From positions 1 to 39,173 of the forward strand of contig CAJMNK010000012.1 of NCBI GenBank assembly GCA_905214905.1: a stretch of 39,173 nucleotides of DNA, in the 5' to 3' direction. The stretch is from an uncultured bacterium. Its GTDB lineage: Bacteria > Actinomycetota > Coriobacteriia > Coriobacteriales > Coriobacteriaceae. The notes under the pieces are model-generated. The model saw nothing but the letters and a program-made list of their open reading frames with translations. It made no database searches and had not been told where the DNA came from. Of the stretch, positions 25,019 through 31,820 are shown piece by piece. The position numbers and the translations under genes are program-made. The number at the start of each line of letters is the position of its first letter. Within the stretch, counting starts at the first letter, position 1.

Positions 25019-25468
25019 ATGGGCCGCCGTACTATCTCGATAACCCTTGCAGTGGTTTGCCTAGCTGTGCTCCTGGGCGCTATGGGGCAGTTCGCTATAA
25101 GTCGAGAAACATCCTATATGCGGGAATGTGCTTCCGAAGGCTTCGCCATTGATGGCTACTATCGGGATGACAAAACGAGTCGGGAAACCCTGGCTTTTCT
25201 TGAGGAGGACAACTGTCGATGGCAGCTGGTTGACCAAGACGGAATCTGCACAGACGGGCAGTTTAAGCGTACGGATGACCCCAACATTCTGGTATTAAAG
25301 AATGAAAACGGCGAAATATTCGGTACGGTCCACGTGGCGCATATTTCGCGCCGACGCGATCAGGGCTTGCTCTACCTATTTAGAGATACCAAGGTGACCC
25401 GTTTTTATCTGGTGAGCACCGATCCGGCGTTTATGGTGGAGTCTGGCGATGTCGATGCGGACAGTTGA
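25019..25468 (+). CDS. Hypothetical membrane-anchored or secreted protein
   Basis: A 149-residue protein that I do not recognise. An N-terminal hydrophobic segment (about residues 6-26, ISITLAVVCLAVLLGAMG) looks like a signal anchor. The rest is soluble, with three cysteines (CASEGF, NCRW, GICT) and a beta-rich feel: short strands such as GQFKRTDDPNILVLKN and GEIFGTVHVAHIS. It would lie outside the membrane. No good ribosome-binding site is seen before the ATG, which makes the start uncertain, and codon use looks a little less GC-biased than in its neighbours. It is flanked by repeat sequence on the left and a convergent gene on the right; this may be an accessory gene. Confidence 0.55.
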   Translation: MGRRTISITLAVVCLAVLLGAMGQFAISRETSYMRECASEGFAIDGYYRDDKTSRETLAFLEEDNCRWQLVDQDGICTDGQFKRTDDPNILVLKNENGEIFGTVHVAHISRRRDQGLLYLFRDTKVTRFYLVSTDPAFMVESGDVDADS

Positions 25469-25593
25469 TTCACGGCAATAAAACGGCGAGCGGGGCGCGG
25501 GTGTGAACTGCACCACGCTATTTGCTCGCGTCCGTATCGCGTCTGCGCCTCGTCATAACTTGCGTCCGTGCGAGCGCTCATCCCGCGCCGGCA

Positions 25594-26733
25594 TCACTTC
25601 ACATCGAACTCCACGCGATCGAGTTCGGGCACATTGAGGTCGATGAGCTTGCGGGCAACACGACGGTCGTGCGCCCCAAGTGTCTCGCTTGTCGTCACAT
25701 GGGCGACAACCTCGCGCTCGACGAGGCCCTCCTCCCCGCCTTCGGTGGCCGAGGTCTCGACGGCGACGGTGTAATCCTTAAAGCCCGGCAGTACCGCGGC
25801 AAGCTCGCGCGTAGTTTCGGTGACGCCATAGCCGTCCTGCACGCCGGCCTGCGCCGAGCCAATAGACCCCGCGGTCATAACGATGCAGGGGATGGCAAAG
25901 ATCACCGTGCCCACGATGATGCGGCGGCGCACCTTGTGTGACAGCTCATCGACCTCGGCGTTTTCCTCGGCGGTCACAATACCGTCGCCGTTGAGGTCAC
26001 GCTTGAGCGGTACACGTAGAAGAAGCAATACGGCTTCGGCCGCCAGCGCGATAAAGACAACGTTGATGCCAAATTCGTAGAGCGCCGAGAGAAACAGCGA
26101 CCCGCTCGCGATGGCGATGCCGTAACCCGCCGCGCACAGGGGCGGCATGAGCGCGGTTGCCACGGCCACGCCCGCGATAAGCGTCGCGGGCTCCTGGTCG
26201 CGCGAGTTGCCCAGGCCTCCGGCAAAGCCACCCGCGAGCGCGACGGCAAGATCCCAGACGGTGGGTGTCGAGTTGTCGATGATAGCGGCCGTGGTGGTGC
26301 CGAGCGGTGAGAGCTTAAAGTACAGCGTGGACGTGATCAGGCAGAAGGCCATCTGCAACGCGAGACCGGCAATGGCCTCGACGGTAATCTCGCGGTCGAG
26401 CGTGGCGATGCCATATGCCATGGCAAGGACCGAGCCCATGAGCGGGCAGATGAGCATGGCACCTACAATGGCGATATCCGAGTCGATATCGAGGCCGATG
26501 CTCGCGATCAACATGGCAATGATCAGGATGCATAAGTGCGAGCCAGTCAGGCGCGCCCCGTTTACAAAGCGCTTGCGAATCACGTGATAGGGCGCGCGTC
26601 CCTCGCGAATGTTGAACGCCTGCTTAAGGAAACGGGTAGCATTCTCCATGGCCTCGCTGTGTGCAGGGCGTATACCGTGACGACGATGATGACGCTCGCG
26701 CAGCCGCTTGATCTGTTGTTTGTCGAGTTCCAT
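25594..26733 (-). CDS. DUF389 (TIGR00341-like) membrane protein with an EF-hand loop
   Basis: A 379-residue protein. A charged N-terminal region is followed by about six membrane helices carrying the DUF389 pattern (IVGAMLICPLMGSVLAMAYG, GNSRDQEPATLIAGVAVATALMPPLCAAGYG). The function of the family is not established. Between helices, residues 246-257 read DLNGDGIVTAEE, a canonical EF-hand calcium loop (Asp1, Asn3, Asp5, Gly6, Glu12), followed by a helical stretch. The C-terminal about 95 residues after the last helix are soluble. Start at 26733 behind GAGGT. A plausible promoter lies upstream. Family call good, role unknown. Confidence 0.85.
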   Translation of the reverse strand: MELDKQQIKRLRERHHRRHGIRPAHSEAMENATRFLKQAFNIREGRAPYHVIRKRFVNGARLTGSHLCILIIAMLIASIGLDIDSDIAIVGAMLICPLMGSVLAMAYGIATLDREITVEAIAGLALQMAFCLITSTLYFKLSPLGTTTAAIIDNSTPTVWDLAVALAGGFAGGLGNSRDQEPATLIAGVAVATALMPPLCAAGYGIAIASGSLFLSALYEFGINVVFIALAAEAVLLLLRVPLKRDLNGDGIVTAEENAEVDELSHKVRRRIIVGTVIFAIPCIVMTAGSIGSAQAGVQDGYGVTETTRELAAVLPGFKDYTVAVETSATEGGEEGLVEREVVAHVTTSETLGAHDRRVARKLIDLNVPELDRVEFDVK

Positions 26734-26780
26734 GCTTACCTCGTTTAGCTTCTGAGCCGCTTCTTGCGTCTGTCGTCTTT

Positions 26781-26809
26781 ACTCTACACCGCGTTAGGCG
26801 AGGTGTCAG
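26781..26809 (-). promoter_or_regulatory. Candidate promoter of the DUF389 gene
   Basis: On the minus strand, CTGACA (26804-26809), a 17-nt spacer, then TAGAGT (26781-26786), about 50 nt before the start codon. The spacing is ideal and the boxes are imperfect. Confidence 0.45.
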
Positions 26810-26890
26810 ACAAGGTTTGTTGACCTGGAAGTCAGGCCAATCGACATGGCTAAAACGCCGTGAGGATCATAAGAATCAAATAGACAAAAA

Positions 26891-26923
26891 AGCGCGGGGC
26901 CGGTTTGATTCCGACTCCGCGCT
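26891..26923 (-). terminator. Rho-independent terminator of the OPT transporter gene
   Basis: agcgcgg (26891-26897) pairs with ccgcgct (26917-26923), with extra pairing inside (ccgg against the agtcgg side), followed on the minus strand by a T-run interrupted only by the first bases (TTTTTG). It lies 26 nt after the stop. Confidence 0.85.
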
Positions 26924-26948
26924 CTGCGCTGGTGCGTTGTTGTTCGGC

Positions 26949-28652
26949 CTACCCCAGCAGGCTCAGACCAACAGAGACAAACGCCAGAATAACGCCGACG
27001 ATGGACTCGCCGCCGAGCAGGCCGCTGGCGACAACCAGGCCCTGTTCCTGGAAGGCGGCGTCCTTGGCAGCTCTCTCCTCGTCAGAAAGACCAGCGGTGG
27101 CGTCGCGGTGGGCGGACCACTTGTCGTAGGCGAGCTTGACGCAGGAGCCCAGGAATGCCGTGAGTGACATGTAGAACGGCAGGTACACGCCCAGGCCGAT
27201 CATCATGGCCGGAATGCCGAGCCAGTACATGACGATGCCGGCGATAAAGCCACCTGCGAACCACGGCACGCTCGGGATGCCCGAGACCATGGTGGCGACG
27301 ACGCTTGCCTGCGCGGCCACAAAGCTCTTGTCGGGGCCGAAAGCATCCGGACCATAGGCGGTGACGAGCGCGACCATGACGGCAGCGGCGACCAGGGCGC
27401 CCACGATGCCGCCGATGGCCTGGCCGATCCACTGCGCACGCGGATTGGTGCCCAGCACGGCGCCGGCCTTAAAGTCGTTCATGACGTCGCCCGCAAGGCC
27501 GCATGCCACGGCCACGATGCCGGCGATAAAGAACAGCTTGACCTGGGCGATCTGTGCGAAGGCAGCCACGATGAGCATGACGATGAGGCCGAAGATCTCC
27601 ATGGGGTCGATGCCCGTCTGGCCGCAGCTCTGTGCGCTCATGATGGTGGTGACAAAGGTGAATAGCGTGACGATGACGGCCGGGACGGGACCGAGGTCGA
27701 GCGCGATGGCAACGATCACGGCGATGGCTGCGGTGCCCAGGCCGATGATGCCGGCGTCGAGCTTAAGCGAGCCCGAGATGAGCGATTGCTCGTCGGTGTC
27801 GGTGGAGCTGTCGGCGGCGAGGCCGCGGACGATACCGGCGACCTGCGGCAGGATGTCCTTAAGGACGACGGCGACGCCAAAGCCCATCATAAGGCCCATA
27901 CCGAGGGACTTGACGATACCCTGCGCGGTCACAATATCGAACAGGCCGGCAGCGGTGCCGCCGACGATGATGCCAAAGTTGCCCAGCAGCGCGCCGGCAA
28001 ACCAGAACGCGACGGGGGCGAAGCCCACCAAAAAGCCGATGGACAGCAACATGGGCGAGTTGTAGATGGCAAAGGTCACGCCGGGGATGTTGAGCGTGCA
28101 CAGCATGCTGGGCACCACGCCCAGGGCGTCGCGCAGCACGCTGTAGATGCCTGCGATGGCCATGGAGCCAAAGAGCTGCTTGCCGGTCTTGCCGCCGGCC
28201 TCGGTCGCGCGTAGGGTCTGAGCTGCGGCGTTGCCGGTGGGGAACTCCAGCGCGGCGTCCACGATAAAGTGACGGTGGATGAGCGCCGTGGCCAGTAGGC
28301 CCAGGATAGTGCCGGCGAGTGCCACGATAAACATGTCGAGCCAACTGATCTGGTCGGCATAGCCCAGCATCCAGGCGCCCGGGATGGTAAACGCCAGACC
28401 GCCGGCGACCATGGCGCCTGCGGACATGATGGTGTGGGTGACGTTGGCCTCGTTGAGGCTGGCGTTGCCCATGAGCTTCAGGAAGAACAGCGAAATGACG
28501 GCAGCGAAAATGATCGGCCAGGGGAGGGCGCCCATCTTGAGGGCAGTATAGGCCGAGCTTGCCGTGATAATCACGCAGCCAAGGACGCCGATGACGACGC
28601 CGCGCAGCGTGAGTTGACCGCGCATCGAGGTGCGGTTCGAGGGATTGCTCAT
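26949..28652 (-). CDS. OPT-family oligopeptide transporter
   Basis: A 567-residue inner-membrane protein with about 14 hydrophobic segments. The OPT family imports short peptides or metal-siderophore complexes. Family-like stretches are ALKMGALPWPIIFAAV, NASLNEANVTHTIMSAGAM, FPTGNAAAQTLRATEAG and NPRAQWIGQAIGGIVGALV. The start at 28652 was chosen because AAAGGAG lies at the right distance; the longer frame adds 12 residues without a site. It is transcribed divergently from coaX and ends in its own terminator, so it is monocistronic. In a peptide-fermenting gut bacterium, peptide import is the likely role (inference). Confidence 0.9.
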   Translation of the reverse strand: MSNPSNRTSMRGQLTLRGVVIGVLGCVIITASSAYTALKMGALPWPIIFAAVISLFFLKLMGNASLNEANVTHTIMSAGAMVAGGLAFTIPGAWMLGYADQISWLDMFIVALAGTILGLLATALIHRHFIVDAALEFPTGNAAAQTLRATEAGGKTGKQLFGSMAIAGIYSVLRDALGVVPSMLCTLNIPGVTFAIYNSPMLLSIGFLVGFAPVAFWFAGALLGNFGIIVGGTAAGLFDIVTAQGIVKSLGMGLMMGFGVAVVLKDILPQVAGIVRGLAADSSTDTDEQSLISGSLKLDAGIIGLGTAAIAVIVAIALDLGPVPAVIVTLFTFVTTIMSAQSCGQTGIDPMEIFGLIVMLIVAAFAQIAQVKLFFIAGIVAVACGLAGDVMNDFKAGAVLGTNPRAQWIGQAIGGIVGALVAAAVMVALVTAYGPDAFGPDKSFVAAQASVVATMVSGIPSVPWFAGGFIAGIVMYWLGIPAMMIGLGVYLPFYMSLTAFLGSCVKLAYDKWSAHRDATAGLSDEERAAKDAAFQEQGLVVASGLLGGESIVGVILAFVSVGLSLLG

Positions 28653-28801
28653 ATAGAACTCCTTTGCGTATATCCGCTTCCCCCGCAAGCGCCGCTACGG
28701 ATACGGCGCGGGAAGTCGGGTTACCAAGGGCCGACGCGTGAGCTCACGTACGACCGCGCACCAGTATAGCGGTGCCGCTCGCTTCGCGCCCTGCCAAAAC
28801 C

Positions 28802-28840
28802 AGCTAATTTGGGACGGGGCTTTTTTAGCTACCCCGTCCC
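28802..28840. repeat. AGCTAA-type palindrome with GGGACGGGG core, copy 1
   Basis: The outer pair agctaa (28802-28807) / ttagct (28825-28830) overlaps a second pair, gggacgggg (28811-28819) / ccccgtccc (28832-28840), so two alternative hairpins are possible. It lies in the divergent region between the OPT and coaX genes. An inverted copy of 28806-28830 is at 30390-30414. Confidence 0.7.
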
Positions 28841-28889
28841 GGGATGATCATCGGGATATACTGCTGGGCAGACGAAAGGAGCGCCGACG

Positions 28890-29741
28890 ATGCTTAATGG
28901 CTGCGCATACATATTGACGGTCGACGTGGGCAACACGTTCATTCGCTTTGGCCTGTTTGCCGAGGATTCGGCCGCGGCACAGGAATGCCCGCTTGCGACG
29001 TGCGAGATCACGACGCCGTCGAGCATCACGGCCGACGAGGCGCGCATGAGGCTCGCGCAGGTCATGGGCGCGCTGTCAGCCGATGCGGGCATGCCGGGTG
29101 CGCTCGTTCCCGCAGCCGCAGTGCTGAGCTGCGTGGTGCCGGCGCTCGAGCGCCCGTGGAAGGCGGCGCTTTCCCGCACCTGCACGGGGCGCGTGCTCAC
29201 CGTGGGACCGGGCCTCAAGACCGGTATGCCCGTGCACTACGACGACCCGGCAGAGATCGGTCCCGACCGCATCGCCGACGCCGTGGCGGCCCGTGCCGTC
29301 TACGGCTCTCCGTGCATCGTGATCGACCTGGGCACGACGACCAATATCGAGGTCATCGATGCGCGCGGAACCTTTGTCGGCGGCGTCATCGCGCCGGGCC
29401 TGGCACTTGGCGCCCGCTCGCTTTCGGCCGCTGCGGCGCGCCTGCCGCAGGTCGAGCCCTCGGCACCCACGCATGTGATCGGTCGCAACACGCGCGAGGC
29501 CATGCGCTCGGGCGTGGTCTTGGGCGAGGTGGCCCGCATCGACGGCATGCTCGACATGGTGCTTGCCGAGATGCGCGCGACCAAGGCGGCGGGGGAGGGC
29601 GGCGTGCCCATTGTCATCACCGGCGATGATGCCGAGGCGCTTGCGGCGTTGGTCGGCCACAGCCTGACGGTAGACGACGCACTGACGCTGCGGGGTCTCG
29701 CCGAGCTGTACCGCATCAACCAAAAGCCTCGTCGCGCATAA
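28890..29741 (+). CDS. coaX: Type III pantothenate kinase
   Basis: A 283-residue ASKHA-fold kinase that phosphorylates pantothenate, the first step of coenzyme A synthesis. Visible motifs are the phosphate-1 loop TVDVGNTFIRFGLF, the substrate region YDDPAEIGPDRIADAVAA, the second phosphate loop IVIDLGTTTNIEVID and GGVIAPGLALG. It is somewhat longer than the usual 255-260 residues because of insertions in the N-terminal half. The ribosome-binding site is GAAAGGAG. Type III enzymes need a monovalent cation and are not feedback-inhibited by CoA (known for the family). CoA supply suits the acyl-CoA chemistry nearby, but no operon link is seen. Confidence 0.93.
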   Translation: MLNGCAYILTVDVGNTFIRFGLFAEDSAAAQECPLATCEITTPSSITADEARMRLAQVMGALSADAGMPGALVPAAAVLSCVVPALERPWKAALSRTCTGRVLTVGPGLKTGMPVHYDDPAEIGPDRIADAVAARAVYGSPCIVIDLGTTTNIEVIDARGTFVGGVIAPGLALGARSLSAAAARLPQVEPSAPTHVIGRNTREAMRSGVVLGEVARIDGMLDMVLAEMRATKAAGEGGVPIVITGDDAEALAALVGHSLTVDDALTLRGLAELYRINQKPRRA

Positions 29742-29828
29742 AGCCGAGGACGTCGGCGGGAGAGGAAACAGCCCCACCTTTCACCTGCTACAATGGGTCA
29801 GACTATTGCGATTTCGGAGGTGTCTGCC

Positions 29829-30353
29829 ATGTCGGACGATCTTCATCAAACCACGTCGGGCAAGCGCCTGGACGTCATTAGCTGGGACGAGTTCTTTATG
29901 AGCGTGGCCATCGCCGCGCAGCGCCGCAGCAAGGATCCCAACACGCAGGTGGGCGCGTGTATCGCCAGCACCAACCACCGCATCCTTTCGGTGGGCTACA
30001 ACGGTACGCCCTCGGCACTCAACGACGACTTTTTCCCGTGGGGCACGAGCGATGACCCGCTGCAGGACAAGCATAACTACGTAGTCCATGCCGAAGCCAA
30101 CGCCGTGCTCAACTACCGCGGCTCGCTCAAAGACCTGGAGGGTTCCACGGTCTACGTCACGCTGTTCCCGTGTCATGACTGCGCCAAAATCCTGGCGCAG
30201 GTAGGTGTGGGCGAGGTTGTCTACCTGGACAATAAGTACGCCGACACCGACGACGGCCGCATCAGCCGTCGCATTCTCGACTCCTGCGGCATTAGCTACC
30301 GCCAGGTTATCGTCGATGTCCACATTGGCACCGGGGAACAAACTCAGCAGTAG
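29829..30353 (+). CDS. Deoxycytidylate (dCMP) deaminase, ComEB-like
   Basis: A 174-residue zinc-dependent cytidine-deaminase-fold enzyme converting dCMP to dUMP for thymidylate synthesis. Zinc ligands are the histidine of VVHAEANAVLN, with the catalytic glutamate, and the two cysteines of FPCHDCAKIL. The substrate-side motif SKDPNTQVGACI and GYNGTPS are those of dCMP deaminases. The start at 29829 (MSDDLHQ) follows TCGGAGGTG at about 7 nt; a 12-residue longer frame lacks a good site. It follows coaX by 87 nt and is possibly co-transcribed. Confidence 0.93.
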   Translation: MSDDLHQTTSGKRLDVISWDEFFMSVAIAAQRRSKDPNTQVGACIASTNHRILSVGYNGTPSALNDDFFPWGTSDDPLQDKHNYVVHAEANAVLNYRGSLKDLEGSTVYVTLFPCHDCAKILAQVGVGEVVYLDNKYADTDDGRISRRILDSCGISYRQVIVDVHIGTGEQTQQ

Positions 30354-30389
30354 CGGCAGCGTGTGCTAGCGCCGGGCGTCGGCAAAAGC

Positions 30390-30414
30390 AGCTAAAAAAG
30401 CCCCGTTCCAAATT
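30390..30414. repeat. AGCTAA-type element, copy 2 (inverted partial)
   Basis: These 25 bases equal the reverse complement of 28806-28830 with one mismatch. The copy lacks a complete second arm. It lies between the dCMP deaminase and NifU-like genes. Confidence 0.65.
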
Positions 30415-30529
30415 GACTGCTCGTGAAAGTCGTGTCCGCGCGCATGGACGGCTCGTGAGCGGGTACACGGCTGTAGTAACATAGCTCTGTCCGCGGGCGT
30501 GCCCGCGTTATTGTGAGAAAGGAGCCCCT

Positions 30530-30808
30530 GTGGCTGTTAACGAAGAGCTGCTTAAGAAGGTTCTTGAGGAGATCCGCCCCAACCTGCAGGCTGACGGCGG
30601 CGATATGGAGTATGTAGGCGTCGACGACGAGGGCGTCGTCCAGCTTGAGCTTCAGGGCGCCTGCGCCGGCTGCCCTATGAGCGCACTGACCCTGTCCATG
30701 GGTATCGAGCGTATCCTCAAGGAGCATGTGCCCGGCGTTACCCGTGTTGAGCAGATCAATGCCTCCGGCGAGACCGACGACCTGTACGACGAGTACGCGC
30801 CGTTCTAA
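30530..30808 (+). CDS. NifU-like Fe-S scaffold protein (NifU C-terminal domain)
   Basis: A 92-residue stand-alone NifU C-terminal domain that carries or transfers iron-sulfur clusters in the cytosol. The motif GACAGCPMS supplies the CxxC ligands at about residues 44-47, and LEEIRPNLQADGGDMEYVGV is the family opening. Translation starts at GTG, preceded by AAAGGAG. A small hairpin, cgcgggc/gcccgcg, sits in the leader at 30492-30507. Its Fe-S role fits the several cluster enzymes in the window (radical SAM, activase), but no partner gene adjoins it. Confidence 0.92.
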   Translation: MAVNEELLKKVLEEIRPNLQADGGDMEYVGVDDEGVVQLELQGACAGCPMSALTLSMGIERILKEHVPGVTRVEQINASGETDDLYDEYAPF

Positions 30809-30857
30809 GATTCGAAAGCTGCGGACGGCATACTCCGCATAGACGTTACGCCCAAAT

Positions 30858-30890
30858 ATGCGGCTGCGAGCGCAAGGCCCGCGGCCGCAT
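30858..30890 (+). terminator. Hairpin between the NifU-like gene and lgt
   Basis: atgcggc (30858-30864) pairs with gccgcat (30884-30890), followed by ttgta. It is a weak terminator or leader structure. An in-frame ATG for lgt lies inside it but is not the likely start. Confidence 0.45.
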
Positions 30891-30917
30891 TTGTATGTAG
30901 GGAGCAGGGGGACCGAT

Positions 30918-31739
30918 ATGCTCAACGACCTCTACCATATGCTTGATCCCGTCGCCATTTCGGCGGGGCCCATCACCATCTACTGGTACGGCTTGGCCTA
31001 TGTGGTCGGAGCTTTGCTCACGGCGGTCGTCATGTATCGCACGCAGCGCCGTTGGGGTTTTGACATTACGGTCGACGACCTGACGAGCGTCGTGGTCGGC
31101 GTGGTCTTTGGCCTTATCATTGGCGCCCGCCTGTTCTACGTCATCTTTTACGGCGACGGCTACTACTGGACGCATCCGCTCGAGATCTTTGCCACCAACG
31201 AGGGCGGCATGAGTTTCCATGGCGGCCTGGTGGGCGGCATCATCGGCGGCGTGCTCGTGTGCCGCATGTACAAGCTCGATGCGTGGACTTTGGCAGACCT
31301 CGCGGTCATCGGTGCTCCGCTGGCCCTGTGCCTGGGGCGCTGCGCCAACTTTGTCAACGGCGAGCTGTGGGGCAAGCCGACCGATCTGCCCTGGGGCGTG
31401 ATCTTTGGCGGCACCGCGGGCGATATGCCGCGCCATCCATCCCAACTCTACGAGGCATTTCTCGAGGGCATCGTGCTCTTTTGCATCCTGCAGGTGCTCA
31501 GCCGCAAAAAACCGCTGCTGCCCCAGGGTACGTTTATGGGTGTGTTTGTGATGGGTTACGGCATCGTCCGCTTCCTCATTGAGTTTGTGCGCGTACCCGA
31601 TGCCCAGCTGGGCTATCTGCTGGGCGGCGTCATCACCATGGGTCAGCTACTGAGCCTGCCACTCGTGATTGCAGGCCTGGCGCTCATTATCTTTGCTCGT
31701 CACCGCAACCAGCCCCAGCGCGTCTACTTGGACGCCTAA
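30918..31739 (+). CDS. lgt: Prolipoprotein diacylglyceryl transferase
   Basis: A 273-residue inner-membrane enzyme that attaches diacylglycerol to the lipobox cysteine of prolipoproteins, such as the binding protein at 9791. Seven membrane segments are expected. Visible are the catalytic-region FHGGLVGG, the Lgt signature LGRCANFVNGELWGKP (usually GRxGNFxNxE) and RHPSQLYEAFLEG. The start at 30918 (MLNDLYHM) sits behind GGGGGA; the longer frame starts inside a hairpin. A GGGACAGG palindrome begins 2 nt after the stop and probably ends the transcript. Confidence 0.95.
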   Translation: MLNDLYHMLDPVAISAGPITIYWYGLAYVVGALLTAVVMYRTQRRWGFDITVDDLTSVVVGVVFGLIIGARLFYVIFYGDGYYWTHPLEIFATNEGGMSFHGGLVGGIIGGVLVCRMYKLDAWTLADLAVIGAPLALCLGRCANFVNGELWGKPTDLPWGVIFGGTAGDMPRHPSQLYEAFLEGIVLFCILQVLSRKKPLLPQGTFMGVFVMGYGIVRFLIEFVRVPDAQLGYLLGGVITMGQLLSLPLVIAGLALIIFARHRNQPQRVYLDA

Positions 31740-31740
31740 C

Positions 31741-31783
31741 CAAAACCACCACAAAGGGGACAGGCACCTTTGTGGTGGTTTTG
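31741..31783. repeat. GGGACAGG-core palindrome, copy C (17-bp arms)
   Basis: caaaaccaccacaaagg (31741-31757) and cctttgtggtggttttg (31767-31783) are perfectly complementary around ggacaggca. The A-rich and T-rich ends make it terminator-like in both directions. It starts 2 nt after the lgt stop. Confidence 0.85.
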
Positions 31784-31820
31784 CCGAGTTTGATAGGTTT
31801 CTAGAAAGGCTCTTTGGACT

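Noticed and set aside
28681..28768. A riboswitch in the OPT transporter leader (gtcgg/ccgac pairing around 28715-28735)
   Set aside because: Only short pairings are visible and no known riboswitch core motif was recognised; the promoter position is also unclear.
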